Shown here one piece after another: positions 53,671-64,000 of a DNA stretch of 64,000 nt. The position numbers and the translations under genes were made by a program. The stretch comes from Solimonas sp041659605 (lineage in GTDB: Bacteria > Pseudomonadota > Gammaproteobacteria > Nevskiales > Nevskiaceae): positions 1 through 64,000 of the forward strand of contig JBAZXW010000015.1 in assembly GCA_041659605.1 (NCBI GenBank). Reading direction: 5' to 3'. The notes below the pieces were generated by a model. It was not told the DNA's origin. It did not search any database and worked only from the letters and a program-made list of their open reading frames with translations. How positions within the stretch are numbered: position 1 is the first letter of the stretch; each line of letters begins with the position of its first letter.

Positions 53671-53743
53671 GCGTATGTCTTTGTGGGCCGCCCGCCATAT
53701 CCAAGACCCGTGGGTCGCCGTGCGTATGTCTTTGTGGGCCGCC
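53671..53743 (+). repeat. Duplicated 22-base motif in the panD leader
   Basis: GCGTATGTCTTTGTGGGCCG followed by CC occurs at 53671-53692 and again at 53722-53743, 51 bases apart, within the 188-base panC-panD gap. TGGGTCGCC-type sequence lies between them. It may be a leader RNA element or a spreading repeat. Confidence 0.7.
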
Positions 53744-53775
53744 GGTGAACCAAAGATCCTCGAGAGGCATACGCC

Positions 53776-54165
53776 ATGCAATTGCACATGCTGAAATGCA
53801 AGCTGCACCGCGCCTGCGTGACACACGCTGAGCTGGACTATGACGGCTCCTGCGCAATCGATTCGAAGCTGCTGGAATTGGCCGGGATGGTCGAGTTCGA
53901 GCAGATCGACATTTACAACATCACCAACGGTGAGCGCTTCACGACCTACGCGATCAAGGCCGAGCCGGGTTCCGGCATCATCTCGGTCAACGGCGCCGCG
54001 GCACACAAGGCCCGGGTCGGCGACCGCGTGATCATCTGCGCCTACGGCGTGCTGGATTCCGCCGCTGCACGCACGCACAAGCCGCGCCTGGTCTACCTCG
54101 ACGAGAAGAACCGCGTCGTGCGCACTGCCAACACAATCCCTGTCCAGGCAGCGTCCAACGCGTGA
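53776..54165 (+). CDS. panD: Aspartate 1-decarboxylase precursor
   Basis: A 129-residue pyruvoyl enzyme that makes beta-alanine. The self-cleavage site Gly24-Ser25 is in YDGSCAID; ITNGERFTTYAIKAEPGSG and NGAAAHKARVGDRVIICAYG follow as expected. It completes the panBCD set. The stop overlaps the next gene's GTG. Confidence 0.95.
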   Translation: MQLHMLKCKLHRACVTHAELDYDGSCAIDSKLLELAGMVEFEQIDIYNITNGERFTTYAIKAEPGSGIISVNGAAAHKARVGDRVIICAYGVLDSAAARTHKPRLVYLDEKNRVVRTANTIPVQAASNA

Positions 54166-54782
54166 AGTCGATCAAGGCGTGGTTCCCCACGCTGATCTAC
54201 GCCGAACGCCTGCAGGCCCGCGGTCTGCAGGCGTTCAATTTCGAGCTGCTGGACGAGTGCCGGCGCATTCGCGAGTACGACGAGGCCGGGCGGCGCTGGT
54301 CTGAAGCGAACTATCCGCTCGGCTATACCAGCTATGGCTCGCTGGATCGCCTGCATCGGTTTTCCTCCACCTTCGACCAGCTGCGCGAGCGCATCGACGC
54401 GCACGTCGGCGTCTATGCACGGACGCTGGACTGGGATCTGCAGGGCGGGCGGTTGGAGATGACCGACTGCTGGATCAACGTGATGCCGCGCGGCTGCGCG
54501 CACAGCTTTCACGTGCATCCGCAGTCGGTGGTCAGCGGTACCTACTACGTTGCCACGCCCAAGGACTGCGCCGGACTCAAGTTCGAGGACCCGCGGCTGA
54601 CCAAGATGATGGCGGCGCCGGGCCGGCGCGCGCGCGCGCGGCCCGAGCAACGCCCGCACATCAGTTATCCGGCACGCGCCGGACAGGTCATCCTGTTCGA
54701 GAGCTGGCTACGCCACGAAGTCCCGGCGAGTCCCATCGACGCGGAGCGCGTCAGCATCAGCTTCAACTACCACTGGCGCTGA
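54162..54782 (+). CDS. Putative 2OG-Fe(II) oxygenase (TIGR02466-type)
   Basis: A 206-residue protein resembling the TIGR02466 group of 2-oxoglutarate/Fe(II) oxygenases. WINVMPRGCAHSFHVHPQSVVSGTYYV supplies likely metal His, and LFESWLRHEVPAS a distal His, followed by RVSISFNY with the Arg that would bind 2-oxoglutarate. GTGA overlap with panD suggests co-expression; the substrate is unknown. Confidence 0.78.
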   Translation: MKSIKAWFPTLIYAERLQARGLQAFNFELLDECRRIREYDEAGRRWSEANYPLGYTSYGSLDRLHRFSSTFDQLRERIDAHVGVYARTLDWDLQGGRLEMTDCWINVMPRGCAHSFHVHPQSVVSGTYYVATPKDCAGLKFEDPRLTKMMAAPGRRARARPEQRPHISYPARAGQVILFESWLRHEVPASPIDAERVSISFNYHWR

Positions 54783-54789
54783 AACTGAC

Positions 54790-55515
54790 CTAATCGCGGT
54801 AGCGCGAGCGCCGCGGGCCGAAGCCGTAGCTGACGTTGAAGCCGATCGCGTCGACACCGCCGAGCAGGCGGGAGTAGACCAGCTCGACGCCGCCCAGGTC
54901 CTTGCCGTAACGCCAGCCCAGACCGGCCGTATACACGGCGCCGCTACGATCGCGTTCGTCGATTTCCTGGACCGTGGTCACCTGATAGCCATAGCCGACC
55001 TTGCCGCTGGCGTAGAAGCGGCCTGGCGACTTGAGAACCAGGTAGGCGCCGAGAAGCTGCATCTGGAAGTCGTCGCTGGTGTTGGTGACCTGTTCGCCCT
55101 CGCTTGCCGGGGTGCAGCCCGGCGGCAGCGGCGGGTTCTCGGAGGTGCAGTTGCCCGGGTCGCCGCCGATGATCCCGCCGCCGCCGCGGTTCTCGCCCGG
55201 AATGATGGTCACCGAGCCGTTGATTTCGGCCGAGATCCAATTGAGGTTCGGCACGCGGATGCCGAGGGTGAAATCCAGATTGACGGCGTCCTTGAGGTTG
55301 TCGAAATCGGTCGTGACCCGCGACAGGCCGATGCCGCTGTAAGTGACCGATTCGTCGTCGCGGTCCTCATCATCGCGTTTGGGCTCGTCGGCGTCCGTCT
55401 TGACCGGAATCGTTTCGGTGGCGGCAGGGTCGGCCGCAGGATCTTCGGCGCGGGCGGGGGCGGCGCTCAGGCTGAGGACCAGGCAGGCGCCAAGGAATGT
55501 GAGTCGTGAATGCAT
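54790..55515 (-). CDS. Outer-membrane beta-barrel protein
   Basis: A 241-residue exported protein with signal ending APARAED, an acidic linker (DADEPKRDDEDRDDES), then OmpW/opacity-like strands: YSGIGLSRVTTDFDNLKDA, FYASGKVGYGYQVTTV, YTAGLGWRYGKD, and GFNVSYGFG near the end. A Cys-containing loop (GNCTSENPPLPPGC) is probably extracellular. Convergent with the oxygenase gene. Confidence 0.78.
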   Translation of the reverse strand: MHSRLTFLGACLVLSLSAAPARAEDPAADPAATETIPVKTDADEPKRDDEDRDDESVTYSGIGLSRVTTDFDNLKDAVNLDFTLGIRVPNLNWISAEINGSVTIIPGENRGGGGIIGGDPGNCTSENPPLPPGCTPASEGEQVTNTSDDFQMQLLGAYLVLKSPGRFYASGKVGYGYQVTTVQEIDERDRSGAVYTAGLGWRYGKDLGGVELVYSRLLGGVDAIGFNVSYGFGPRRSRYRD

Positions 55516-55600
55516 GGTTCTTCCCGAATTCGGAGGACAGCGGATCTGGTACGTCGCCAAAACCGTGCCGGATTCTAATCCGCCCGAGGGCGGCATGCGC

Positions 55601-55942
55601 TCAGCCCGGCGGCCACTTCATGGGCCGGCCGGCCAGAATATGGATGTGCAGGTGGAAGACCGACTGCCCGGCGGCAGCGCCGTTGTTGACCACCAGACGG
55701 TACGCATCGCCAAAACCCTCCGCCGCGGCGATCTTGGATGCGACCAGCATCAGGTGGCCGAGCAGGGCCTGGTCGGAAGCGTCTGCGTCCGTGAGTTTGG
55801 CGATCGCCTTGCGCGGAACGAGCAGGATATGCACCGGCGCGCCCGGGTTGATGTCGCGGAAGGCAACGCACTGCGTGTCTTCGTAGACGATGGTGGCCGG
55901 AAGTTCGCGATCGATGATTTTCTCGAACAGGGTTTTCGACAT
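55601..55942 (-). CDS. hinT: HIT-family nucleotide-binding protein (HinT-like)
   Basis: A 113-residue purine nucleoside phosphoramidase type protein. The histidine triad is complete (HLHIHIL near residue 100) and the N-terminal pattern FEKIIDRELPATIVYED and HILLVPRKAIAKL is standard. The ATG at 55942 is preferred to a TTG three codons earlier. Divergent from msbA. Confidence 0.9.
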   Translation of the reverse strand: MSKTLFEKIIDRELPATIVYEDTQCVAFRDINPGAPVHILLVPRKAIAKLTDADASDQALLGHLMLVASKIAAAEGFGDAYRLVVNNGAAAGQSVFHLHIHILAGRPMKWPPG

Positions 55943-56010
55943 GTCAGTCAAAATTCAACGTGGATCAAAGGCGAATTGGTAGCATACGCCGGTTCCCACG
56001 ACTCTCCAGC

Positions 56011-57776
<1,766 letters not shown>

Positions 57777-57780
<4 letters not shown>

Positions 57781-58766
57781 AATCCTGGCTGGAGACGCGC
57801 TGGTATGCGTCTGTCCCGCCGCCGATCCTTCTGCGCGGCCTGTCGCGGCTGTATCGGCTCGTGGCCGAGCGGCGCCGCATGCGGCTGTCGCAGGCCGCGA
57901 CGCCGCTGCCGGTGCCGGTGATTGTCGTCGGCAACATTTCCGTCGGCGGCACCGGCAAGACGCCGTTCGTGATCTGGCTGGTCGAGCACCTGCGTGAGTG
58001 GGGGTTCCGGCCCGGCGTCGTCAGCCGCGGTTATGGCGGACGGGCGCCGGCCTATCCATTCCGGGTCACCGCCGACAGCGATCCGTCCTGCAGCGGCGAC
58101 GAGCCGCTGCTGATCGCGCGCCGCGGCGCCTGCCCGGTGATGGTCGATCCGGATCGCAGCGCCGCTGCGCACGCGCTGCTTGCTCGGGGCGATGTGGATC
58201 TGATCGTTGCCGATGACGGCTTGCAGCATTACCGGCTCGCACGTGACCTGGAGATCTGCGTGATCGATGGTGCGCGCGGGCTCGGCAACGGCGCGCTGCT
58301 GCCCGCCGGGCCGCTGCGCGAGCCGTCGGCGCGGCTGCACGAAGTCGGACTGGTCGTGGTCAACGGCGCCGGCTGGGACGATGCGACGCTGCGGCCCTTG
58401 CGCATGCATCTCGCAGCCGATCGCGTCTGGCCGCTGGCCGGCGGCGCACAACGGACACTGCAGTCGTTCGCGGGACAAGCGGTACATGCGGTCGCCGGCA
58501 TCGGCAACCCGTCGCGATTCTTCGACTCGCTGCGCGCCGCCGGCATCGTCGTGCGCGAGCACGCATTCGCCGATCATCATCGATACAGTGCGGCAGATCT
58601 GGCGTTCGGCGACGAGCTGCCGCTGCTGATGACCGAGAAGGACGCGATGAAATGCATGTCGTTCGCCCGGCCGCACTGGTGGGCAGTGGCGGTCAGTGCC
58701 CAGCTGAGCCCTCCCGATGCAGCGCGTGTGCAAGAATCCGCGACTGGTTTGAGGAACACGCGATGA
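57777..58766 (+). CDS. lpxK: Tetraacyldisaccharide 4'-kinase
   Basis: A 329-residue membrane-associated lipid A kinase. P-loop VGNISVGGTGKTPFVIWL, then GVVSRGYGGRAPAYP, IVADDGLQHYRLARDLEICV and LPAGPLREP are typical. Coupled by ATGA overlaps to msbA upstream and to the Trm112-like gene downstream. Confidence 0.94.
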
Positions 58767-58948
58767 TCGACAAGCGCCTGCTGGACATCCTGGTCTGTCC
58801 GGTGACCAAGGCTCCGCTGGAATGGCACCCGGAGCACAACGAACTCTGGTGCCGCGCATCGCGCCTGGCCTATCCGGTGCGCGAAGGCATTCCGGTGATG
58901 CTGGAAGAGGAGGCGCGCGGCCTCAGCGACGAGGAACTGCGCAAGTGA
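58763..58948 (+). CDS. ycaR: Trm112/YcaR-family small zinc-ribbon-like protein
   Basis: A 61-residue protein, MIDKRLLDILVCPVTKAPLE ... LAYPVREGIPVML. Only one of the ribbon cysteine pairs is partly kept (CPVT, then WCRAS), as is common in bacterial YcaR. Its place between lpxK and kdsB is conserved. ATGA and GTGA overlaps on both sides. Confidence 0.9.
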   Translation: MIDKRLLDILVCPVTKAPLEWHPEHNELWCRASRLAYPVREGIPVMLEEEARGLSDEELRK

Positions 58949-59715
58949 CCGGCGCCGCGATCCCCTTCAAGGTCGTCATCCCGGCGCGGCTCGGTTCGAC
59001 CCGGCTGCCGCGCAAGGTCCTGCGCGAGATCGCCGGCAAGCCGGTGGTGCGCCATGTCTGGGAAGCGGCCAGGCGCTCGCAGGCGGACGAGGTTGTCGTC
59101 GCCACCGACAGCGACGAGGTCTTCGACGCCTGCCGCGGCTTCGGCGCCGACGTGCAGCTGACGTCGGCGCAGCACCAGTCCGGCACCGACCGCGCCAACG
59201 AAGTGGCGCGCAGCCGCGGCTGGGATGCGCGCACGATCGTCGTCAACCTGCAGGGCGACGAGCCGCTGATGCCGCCTCAGCTGGTGCGCCAAGCCGCCGC
59301 GCTGCTCGCCGACGACGCCGAGGCGCATATCGCCTCGCTGTGCCATCCGCTGCATGGCGTCGACGACTGGCTCAATCCGAACGTCGTCAAGCTGGTGCTC
59401 GACCGCCGCGGCTACGCGCTGTACTTCTCGCGCGCGCCGATTCCGTGGAAGCGCGACGGCTCGACCCGCGAGGCGCCGCTGATGCCGGCCGGCCTGGCGT
59501 ATCGCCACATCGGACTCTACGCCTACCGCGTCGCGGCCCTGGCCGAGTTCAGCCAGTTGCCGCCGGCACCGCTGGAGGAGTGCGAGGCGCTCGAGCAGCT
59601 GCGCGCGCTGACGCACGGTTTCCGCATCCGCATGGGCATCGTCGACAACCCGCCGCCGCGAGGCATCGACACAGAGGACGACTTCAAGGCGGTTACTGCG
59701 CTATTGACACGCTGA
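58945..59715 (+). CDS. kdsB: CMP-KDO synthetase (3-deoxy-manno-octulosonate cytidylyltransferase)
   Basis: A 256-residue enzyme activating KDO with CTP for lipopolysaccharide. The nucleotide motif VIPARLGSTRLPRKVL, VVATDSDEV, VNLQGDEPLM, YFSRAPIPW and RHIGLYAYR are as expected. The start is a GTG overlapping the previous stop (GTGA). Confidence 0.94.
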   Translation: MTGAAIPFKVVIPARLGSTRLPRKVLREIAGKPVVRHVWEAARRSQADEVVVATDSDEVFDACRGFGADVQLTSAQHQSGTDRANEVARSRGWDARTIVVNLQGDEPLMPPQLVRQAAALLADDAEAHIASLCHPLHGVDDWLNPNVVKLVLDRRGYALYFSRAPIPWKRDGSTREAPLMPAGLAYRHIGLYAYRVAALAEFSQLPPAPLEECEALEQLRALTHGFRIRMGIVDNPPPRGIDTEDDFKAVTALLTR

Positions 59716-59738
59716 CAGGACCTTCGTCCGGCAGAAAA

Positions 59739-59769
59739 GAAAACGGCGCACCCGGGGTGCGCCGTTTTC
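59739..59769. terminator. Bidirectional rho-independent terminator
   Basis: A long GC stem, AAAACGGCGCACCC paired with GGGTGCGCCGTTTT, with A-run and T-run ends on both strands, sits between convergent kdsB and rne. Confidence 0.9.
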
Positions 59770-59790
59770 GTTATCGGCAGCGGTGTCGGC

Positions 59791-62583
59791 TCAGTCGACC
59801 TTGTCCTTGTCCTGGTCCTTGTCGGCGGACGACTGTTGGCTCGCCTGTTCGAACAGCTTCATGTAATCGGACGCCGGTGCCGTCGCGCGGAACTTCGGCT
59901 GCTCGTCCGAGGTTTCGCCCGGCGCGGGCGGCGCAGTTTTGGCGGCGGCGACGGCGGCTTCGGTGACGGTCTCCGCGAGTGGTTCAGCCGGCGTCTGCGC
60001 GGCGGCTTCCTCGACGACCGCTGCGGCGACCTCGACCACCACCGGCCGCTCCGGCTCGACCAAGGGCGCGGGTTCCGCCGACGGCATCGCCGTGTCCTGC
60101 GCTTCCGGCTCTGCGATCGCTTCCGCAGGCAGCAGCGCGGCGGCTTGCTCGGTCGGCGCCGTTTCTTCGCGTGCTACGGATTCCGGTGCGGCGTCAAAGC
60201 GGGCCGCGGTATCGGCAACCGGCTCCAGCGGCAGCCCCGCCTGCTGAGGCAGATCGGCGTCCTCGTCGAATTCGCTGCCGGCCACTTCCAAGCCGGCCGC
60301 TTCCATGCCGCCCGCGGCTGATCCCTGCGCGGACGGGTCACGTTCGCGCCGACCGCGGCCACGGCCGCCACGACGGCGACGGCCGCGCCCTTCGCGCCCT
60401 TCGCCGCGTTCGGCGGTGCCGTTCGTTTCGGCGCCGGGCATTGCCGGTGCCGCGGGCTCGGTCGCCGGTGTCACCGCAAGCACCGCATCCGCCGCATCCG
60501 CGGCCGGCATCGGTTGCGCGGCCGGACGTTCGTCGCGCTTGGGCTGCTGCGGCGCACGCTGCTGCTGCGTGCCGCGTTCGTCGCGCTTCGGCTGACCCTG
60601 CTGCTGCGGGCGCTGCTGCTGGCCGCCGCGATCGTCGCGCTTGGGCGGGTTCTGCTGTGGGCGCGGCTGTTGTTGCTGCGGCTTCTGTTGCTGCGCGTCC
60701 CTGTCCTGGGCCTTGTCAGAGGGGCGGCGTTCGCCGCGCTTGTCGCCGTCACGACGGCGGCCGTGCCCGCGATCCTGATCGCGGCGCTGGTCGCGATCAC
60801 GGCGCGGGTCGCGGCCATCACGCCGCGGCGCCGGCTGCGCCGGTGCGGCTTCCTCGATGGCTGCGGGTTTCGCGCCGAAGCCCAGCAGGCGCATCAGCTT
60901 GGTCCAGAAGCTCTCGCCGCTGGCGACGACCGGCGCCATCACCGGCGCCGGCGCCGGCTCGCGGATCACGATCGGTGCCGGTGTCGACGGCAGGATCTGC
61001 TTGACCGCGGCTTCGGCGGGCAGTCGGACCACGAGCGGCGGTTTTGCCAATTCCTCGTGTGCGGCGGCATCGAAGTTCTGCGCCAGCGTGTAGCTGATGG
61101 CGTTGTTGTTGTCCTGTTGCAGGTGGTCGGCACGCACGCGACGGATTTCGTAATTCGGCGTGTGCATCGTCGGATTCGGCACCAGCGCGACATGCACGCG
61201 GCAGCGCGCCTCGATCTCGCGCACGGCCAGGCGCTTCTCGTTGAGCAGGAAGGTGCCGACGTCGACCGGAACCTGGGCAATGATGCGCCCGGTGCGATCC
61301 TTCATCGCTTCCTCTTCGATCAGACGCAGGATCGACAGCGACAGGCTTTCGACCGAACGGATCTGGCCGCGGCCGGAACAGCGCGGGCAGGGAATCTGCG
61401 TGTGCTCGGCGAGCGTCGGGCGCAGGCGCTGGCGCGACAGTTCGAGCAGGCCGAAGCGCGAGATGCGGCCGAGCTGGATGCGCGCGCGGTCCATCTCCAC
61501 CGACTGTTCCAGGCGCTTCTCGACCTCGCGCTGGTTCTTGGTCGAGTTCATGTCGATGAAATCGATCACGATCAGACCGCCGAGATCGCGCAGGCGCAGC
61601 TGGCGCGCGATTTCCTCGGCCGCTTCGAGGTTGGTGTTGAACGCGGTGTCCTCGATGCTGCCGCCACCGGTGGCCTTGGCCGAGTTGATGTCGACCGAGG
61701 TCAGGGCCTCGGTATGATCGATCACGATCGCGCCGCCGGAGGGCAGGCGGATCGTGCGTTCGTGCGCCAGCTCGATCTGCGACTCGATCTGGAAACGCGA
61801 GAACAGCGGCATCTCGTCCTTGTACAGCTTGAGCCGCGGCAGCTGCTCCGGCATCACGTGTTCAAGGTGCAGCCGCGCCTGCTCGTAGACTTCCTCGTTG
61901 TCGATCATCACCTCGCCGATGTCCGAGCGCAGGTAGTCGCGCAGGGCGCGCAGGATGATGTTGTTTTCCTGGTAGATCAGGAACGGCGCCTTGCGGTCCT
62001 CGGCCGCCTTCTCGATCGCGGTCCAGATGTCCTTGAGGTAATCCGCATCCCACTGCAGCTCCTCGACCAGGCGGCCGACGCCGTTGGAGCGGATGATCAC
62101 GCCCATGCTGTCGGGAATCTGCAGCTTTTCCAGCGCTTCCTTGGCTTCCTCGCGCTCGTCGCCCTCGGCGCGGCGCGACACGCCTCCAGCGCGCGGGTTG
62201 TTCGGCATCAGAACGAGGTAACGGCCGGCGAGCGAGACGAAGGAGGTCAGCGCCGCACCCTTGTTGCCGCGTTCCTCCTTCTCGACCTGGACGATGATTT
62301 CCTGGCCTTCCTGCAGCTGGTCGCGCAGGTTGCCGGACTTGCCCTCCTTGAAATAGGAGCGGGCGATTTCCTTGACCGGCAGAAAGCCGTGGCGCTCGCC
62401 GCCGTATTCGATGAAGCAGGCCTCCAGCGACGGCTCGACGCGGGTGATGCGGCCTTTGTAAACGTTGCCTTTCTTCTGTTCGCGGGCGGTGGTTTCGATG
62501 TCGAGGTCAGAAAGCCGCTGACCGTCCACGATGGCCACGCGCAGCTCCTCGCGCTGCGTGGCGTTGATCAAAATGCGTTTCAT
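59791..62583 (-). CDS. rne: Ribonuclease E
   Basis: A 930-residue endonuclease that starts mRNA decay and processes rRNA and tRNA. The N-terminal half (about 1-500) is catalytic: MKRILINATQREELRVA, the S1 domain (GNVYKGRITRVEPSLEACF), IVIDFIDMNSTKNQREVE with the metal Asp, and the zinc link CPRCSGRG. The C-terminal half is a disordered scaffold rich in Arg, Gln and Pro (HGRRRDGDKRGERR, QQQKPQQQQPRPQQ). The ATG at 62583 follows AGGAAAC. Confidence 0.94.
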   Translation of the reverse strand: MKRILINATQREELRVAIVDGQRLSDLDIETTAREQKKGNVYKGRITRVEPSLEACFIEYGGERHGFLPVKEIARSYFKEGKSGNLRDQLQEGQEIIVQVEKEERGNKGAALTSFVSLAGRYLVLMPNNPRAGGVSRRAEGDEREEAKEALEKLQIPDSMGVIIRSNGVGRLVEELQWDADYLKDIWTAIEKAAEDRKAPFLIYQENNIILRALRDYLRSDIGEVMIDNEEVYEQARLHLEHVMPEQLPRLKLYKDEMPLFSRFQIESQIELAHERTIRLPSGGAIVIDHTEALTSVDINSAKATGGGSIEDTAFNTNLEAAEEIARQLRLRDLGGLIVIDFIDMNSTKNQREVEKRLEQSVEMDRARIQLGRISRFGLLELSRQRLRPTLAEHTQIPCPRCSGRGQIRSVESLSLSILRLIEEEAMKDRTGRIIAQVPVDVGTFLLNEKRLAVREIEARCRVHVALVPNPTMHTPNYEIRRVRADHLQQDNNNAISYTLAQNFDAAAHEELAKPPLVVRLPAEAAVKQILPSTPAPIVIREPAPAPVMAPVVASGESFWTKLMRLLGFGAKPAAIEEAAPAQPAPRRDGRDPRRDRDQRRDQDRGHGRRRDGDKRGERRPSDKAQDRDAQQQKPQQQQPRPQQNPPKRDDRGGQQQRPQQQGQPKRDERGTQQQRAPQQPKRDERPAAQPMPAADAADAVLAVTPATEPAAPAMPGAETNGTAERGEGREGRGRRRRGGRGRGRRERDPSAQGSAAGGMEAAGLEVAGSEFDEDADLPQQAGLPLEPVADTAARFDAAPESVAREETAPTEQAAALLPAEAIAEPEAQDTAMPSAEPAPLVEPERPVVVEVAAAVVEEAAAQTPAEPLAETVTEAAVAAAKTAPPAPGETSDEQPKFRATAPASDYMKLFEQASQQSSADKDQDKDKVD

Positions 62584-62888
62584 TGAATGTTTCCTGGTCG
62601 GCGCCAAGGCGCGCGGCGGGGCAGATCGGCAGGACGGCAGTCATGGTGCGAGTCGTGTGCGGTTGCCCGGGTGGCGCGTGTGCGCGTGTTGTTAGTCAAA
62701 TGTTGATGCAATAGCCGGCGCGTGGCGCCGACCGTATGAACTCTGCGGGTTAGCGGGCTGTTGGCAGCCGAACGGACTGCTAAAATGCCGGCCGCGCCTT
62801 CCCCTCTTGTCTCTTCCGTATCCGTCGATGCGGGAACGGCCAAGCAAATCAATCAATTGGCGCGCCTGAATCCACGGAACGTCACATT
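62584..62888. other. Divergent rne/rluC leader region
   Basis: About 305 bases without a gene. The leftward part is the rne 5' leader; in related bacteria this leader folds for RNase E autoregulation, but I could not confirm a structure by eye. TAAAAT at 62781-62786 is a -10 candidate for rluC. Confidence 0.5.
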
Positions 62889-63839
62889 TTGACACAGAAT
62901 CGTCCCCAAGTCCGCAAGGTGGCGGTCGGCCCCGGCGATGCCGGCCAGCGGATCGACAATTTCCTTCTGAAGCAACTGTCTGGCGTACCCAGGTCGCATG
63001 TCTACCGGCTCCTGCGCTCGGGCCAGGTGCGCGTCGACGGCGGTCGCGTCAAGGCCGAGCGCAAGCTCCTGCTGGGCGAGGAGGTGCGCATCCCGCCGGT
63101 GCGCGAGGCCGAGAAAGGCGAAGCGGTGCGGCCCCCGGATGCGGTTCTGAACCGGTTGCGCGCCGCGATCATCCACGAGGACGAGCATTACCTCGCGGTC
63201 GCCAAGCCGGCCGGCTTGGCGGCGCATTCCGGCAGCGGCGTCGCCTACGGCGTGATCGAGGCGGCGCGGGCCTGGGGGCGGCACGAGTTCCTGGAGTTGT
63301 GCCACCGCCTCGACCGCGACACCAGCGGCGTGCTGCTGCTGGCGAAGTCGCGCCCGGCGCTGCTGCGTGCGCAGCGCGCGTTCAAGCACGGCGAGGCGGA
63401 TAAGCGCTACTTCGCCCTGCTGGTTGGTCGCTGGCGCGGCGAGGACCGCGACGTCGATGCCGCGCTGGTGCGCAGCGCCATCGCCGGCGGCGAGCGGCGG
63501 GTGCGGATCGACGAGGAGGACGGCAAGCCGTCGAAGTCGCGCTTTTCGCCCAAGAGCCGCTATTCGAAGGCGACCCTGTGCGAGGTGCAGATCTTTTCCG
63601 GTCGCACCCATCAGATCCGTGTGCACGCTGCGGCGCTCGGCCATCCGGTCGTCGGCGACGACAAGTACGGCGAGCGCGACGACAACCGCCGTTTCCGCGA
63701 CCTGGGTCTCAAGCGCATGTTCCTGCACTCGCATTTTCTGGCGCTGCCGGCGCAGGGCGAGTTTCCCAAGCTGATTCTCAACGCGCCGATGCCGGACGAG
63801 CTGCGCGACCTGCTGGACCGCTTGCAGCGCGGACGGTGA
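62889..63839 (+). CDS. rluC: 23S rRNA pseudouridine synthase RluC
   Basis: A 316-residue enzyme: an S4 RNA-binding domain (QRIDNFLLKQLSGVPRSHVYRLLRSGQVRVDG) and the RluA-type catalytic domain with HRLDRDTSGVLLLAKS carrying the active Asp, and GRTHQIRVHAAALGHPVVGDDKYG. The start is a TTG with no better in-frame codon nearby. The divergent rne-rluC pair is conserved in gammaproteobacteria. Confidence 0.92.
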   Translation: MTQNRPQVRKVAVGPGDAGQRIDNFLLKQLSGVPRSHVYRLLRSGQVRVDGGRVKAERKLLLGEEVRIPPVREAEKGEAVRPPDAVLNRLRAAIIHEDEHYLAVAKPAGLAAHSGSGVAYGVIEAARAWGRHEFLELCHRLDRDTSGVLLLAKSRPALLRAQRAFKHGEADKRYFALLVGRWRGEDRDVDAALVRSAIAGGERRVRIDEEDGKPSKSRFSPKSRYSKATLCEVQIFSGRTHQIRVHAAALGHPVVGDDKYGERDDNRRFRDLGLKRMFLHSHFLALPAQGEFPKLILNAPMPDELRDLLDRLQRGR

Positions 63840-63844
63840 TATTC

Positions 63845-64000
63845 ATGGACCAGGTGCGACTTCTCATCTTTGACTGGGACGGAACTCTCGCGGACTCCGC
63901 AGCCCAGATCGTCGGTGCGATGCAGATCGCGATCCGCGGCCTGAAGCTGCCGGAACGCAGCGACGAGGCGATCCGCGAGCTGATCGGCCTGGGCCTCAAT
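63845..64000 (+). CDS. HAD-family phosphatase, truncated by the window edge
   Basis: The first 52 residues of a haloacid-dehalogenase-type hydrolase: the catalytic motif IFDWDGTLADS is near residue 8, then a cap-domain start (GAMQIAIRGLKLPERSDEAIRELIGLGL). It resembles Gph/YcjU-like phosphatases that commonly follow rluC. It starts 5 bases after the rluC stop and is probably co-transcribed with it. Confidence 0.88.
   Translation, partial: MDQVRLLIFDWDGTLADSAAQIVGAMQIAIRGLKLPERSDEAIRELIGLGLN

Overview
The window is GC-rich, densely coded DNA of a Gram-negative bacterium, most likely a gammaproteobacterium near the Xanthomonadales/Lysobacterales. The evidence is the gammaproteobacterial gene clusters it carries: pcnB-folK next to panBCD, msbA-lpxK-ycaR-kdsB, and rne divergent from rluC. 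It also encodes many lipoproteins and outer-membrane proteins. Placement is by gene content only.

Region 1 (1-4.1 kb, minus strand) holds an acyl-CoA synthetase followed by pyruvate-dehydrogenase-type E1 alpha, E1 beta and a lipoyl-domain protein that runs off the edge; these genes overlap by 4-8 bases. Region 2 (4.1-13.1 kb) is a six-gene hydrogenase-4-like membrane complex (HyfB, C, E, F, G, I types) plus a spermidine-synthase-like gene. The large subunit has lost the [NiFe] cysteines, so this fits the energy-converting hydrogenase-related (Ehr) complexes rather than a hydrogenase. A small ribbon-helix-helix regulator with a perfect palindrome lies divergently upstream.

Region 3 (13.3-43.2 kb) is an accessory, stress- and envelope-oriented block: a GAF/HD-GYP protein, MscS/cNMP channel, polyphosphate:AMP phosphotransferase, CsbD-like proteins, BON-domain proteins, OmpA, glycine-zipper and YXWGXW proteins, PLD- and PLA2-like lipoproteins, FecR/DUF6600, DUF3943, PAP2, polysaccharide deacetylase, MipA, NhaA, two Crp/Fnr regulators, YqjD/YqjE/YqjK-like proteins and a diguanylate cyclase. 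Several of these genes share a promoter-like architecture: a GTGCG-N4-CGCAC dyad, then SGAC, then 18-19 bases, then a TA-rich -10-like element. That puts the dyad near -41.5, the class II position of FNR-type activators, and two Crp/Fnr proteins are encoded in the block. The block ends at tRNA-Glu(CTC), whose 3' end and terminator are duplicated beside it.

Region 4 (43.5-54.8 kb) is the housekeeping cluster pcnB-folK ... panB-panC-panD, interrupted on the opposite strand by a complete-looking N-ATPase-type operon (atpD-C-Q-B-E-F-A-G). It has a delta-like C terminus on subunit b, no separate delta and no visible atpR. Region 5 (54.8-64 kb) is envelope and RNA housekeeping: an OmpW-like protein, a HIT protein, msbA-lpxK-ycaR-kdsB, rne, rluC and the start of a HAD phosphatase.

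Three copies of an interspersed repeat of about 140-180 bp lie after the RHH gene, upstream of nhaA and between panB and panC. No transposase, integrase, CRISPR array or rRNA was seen.
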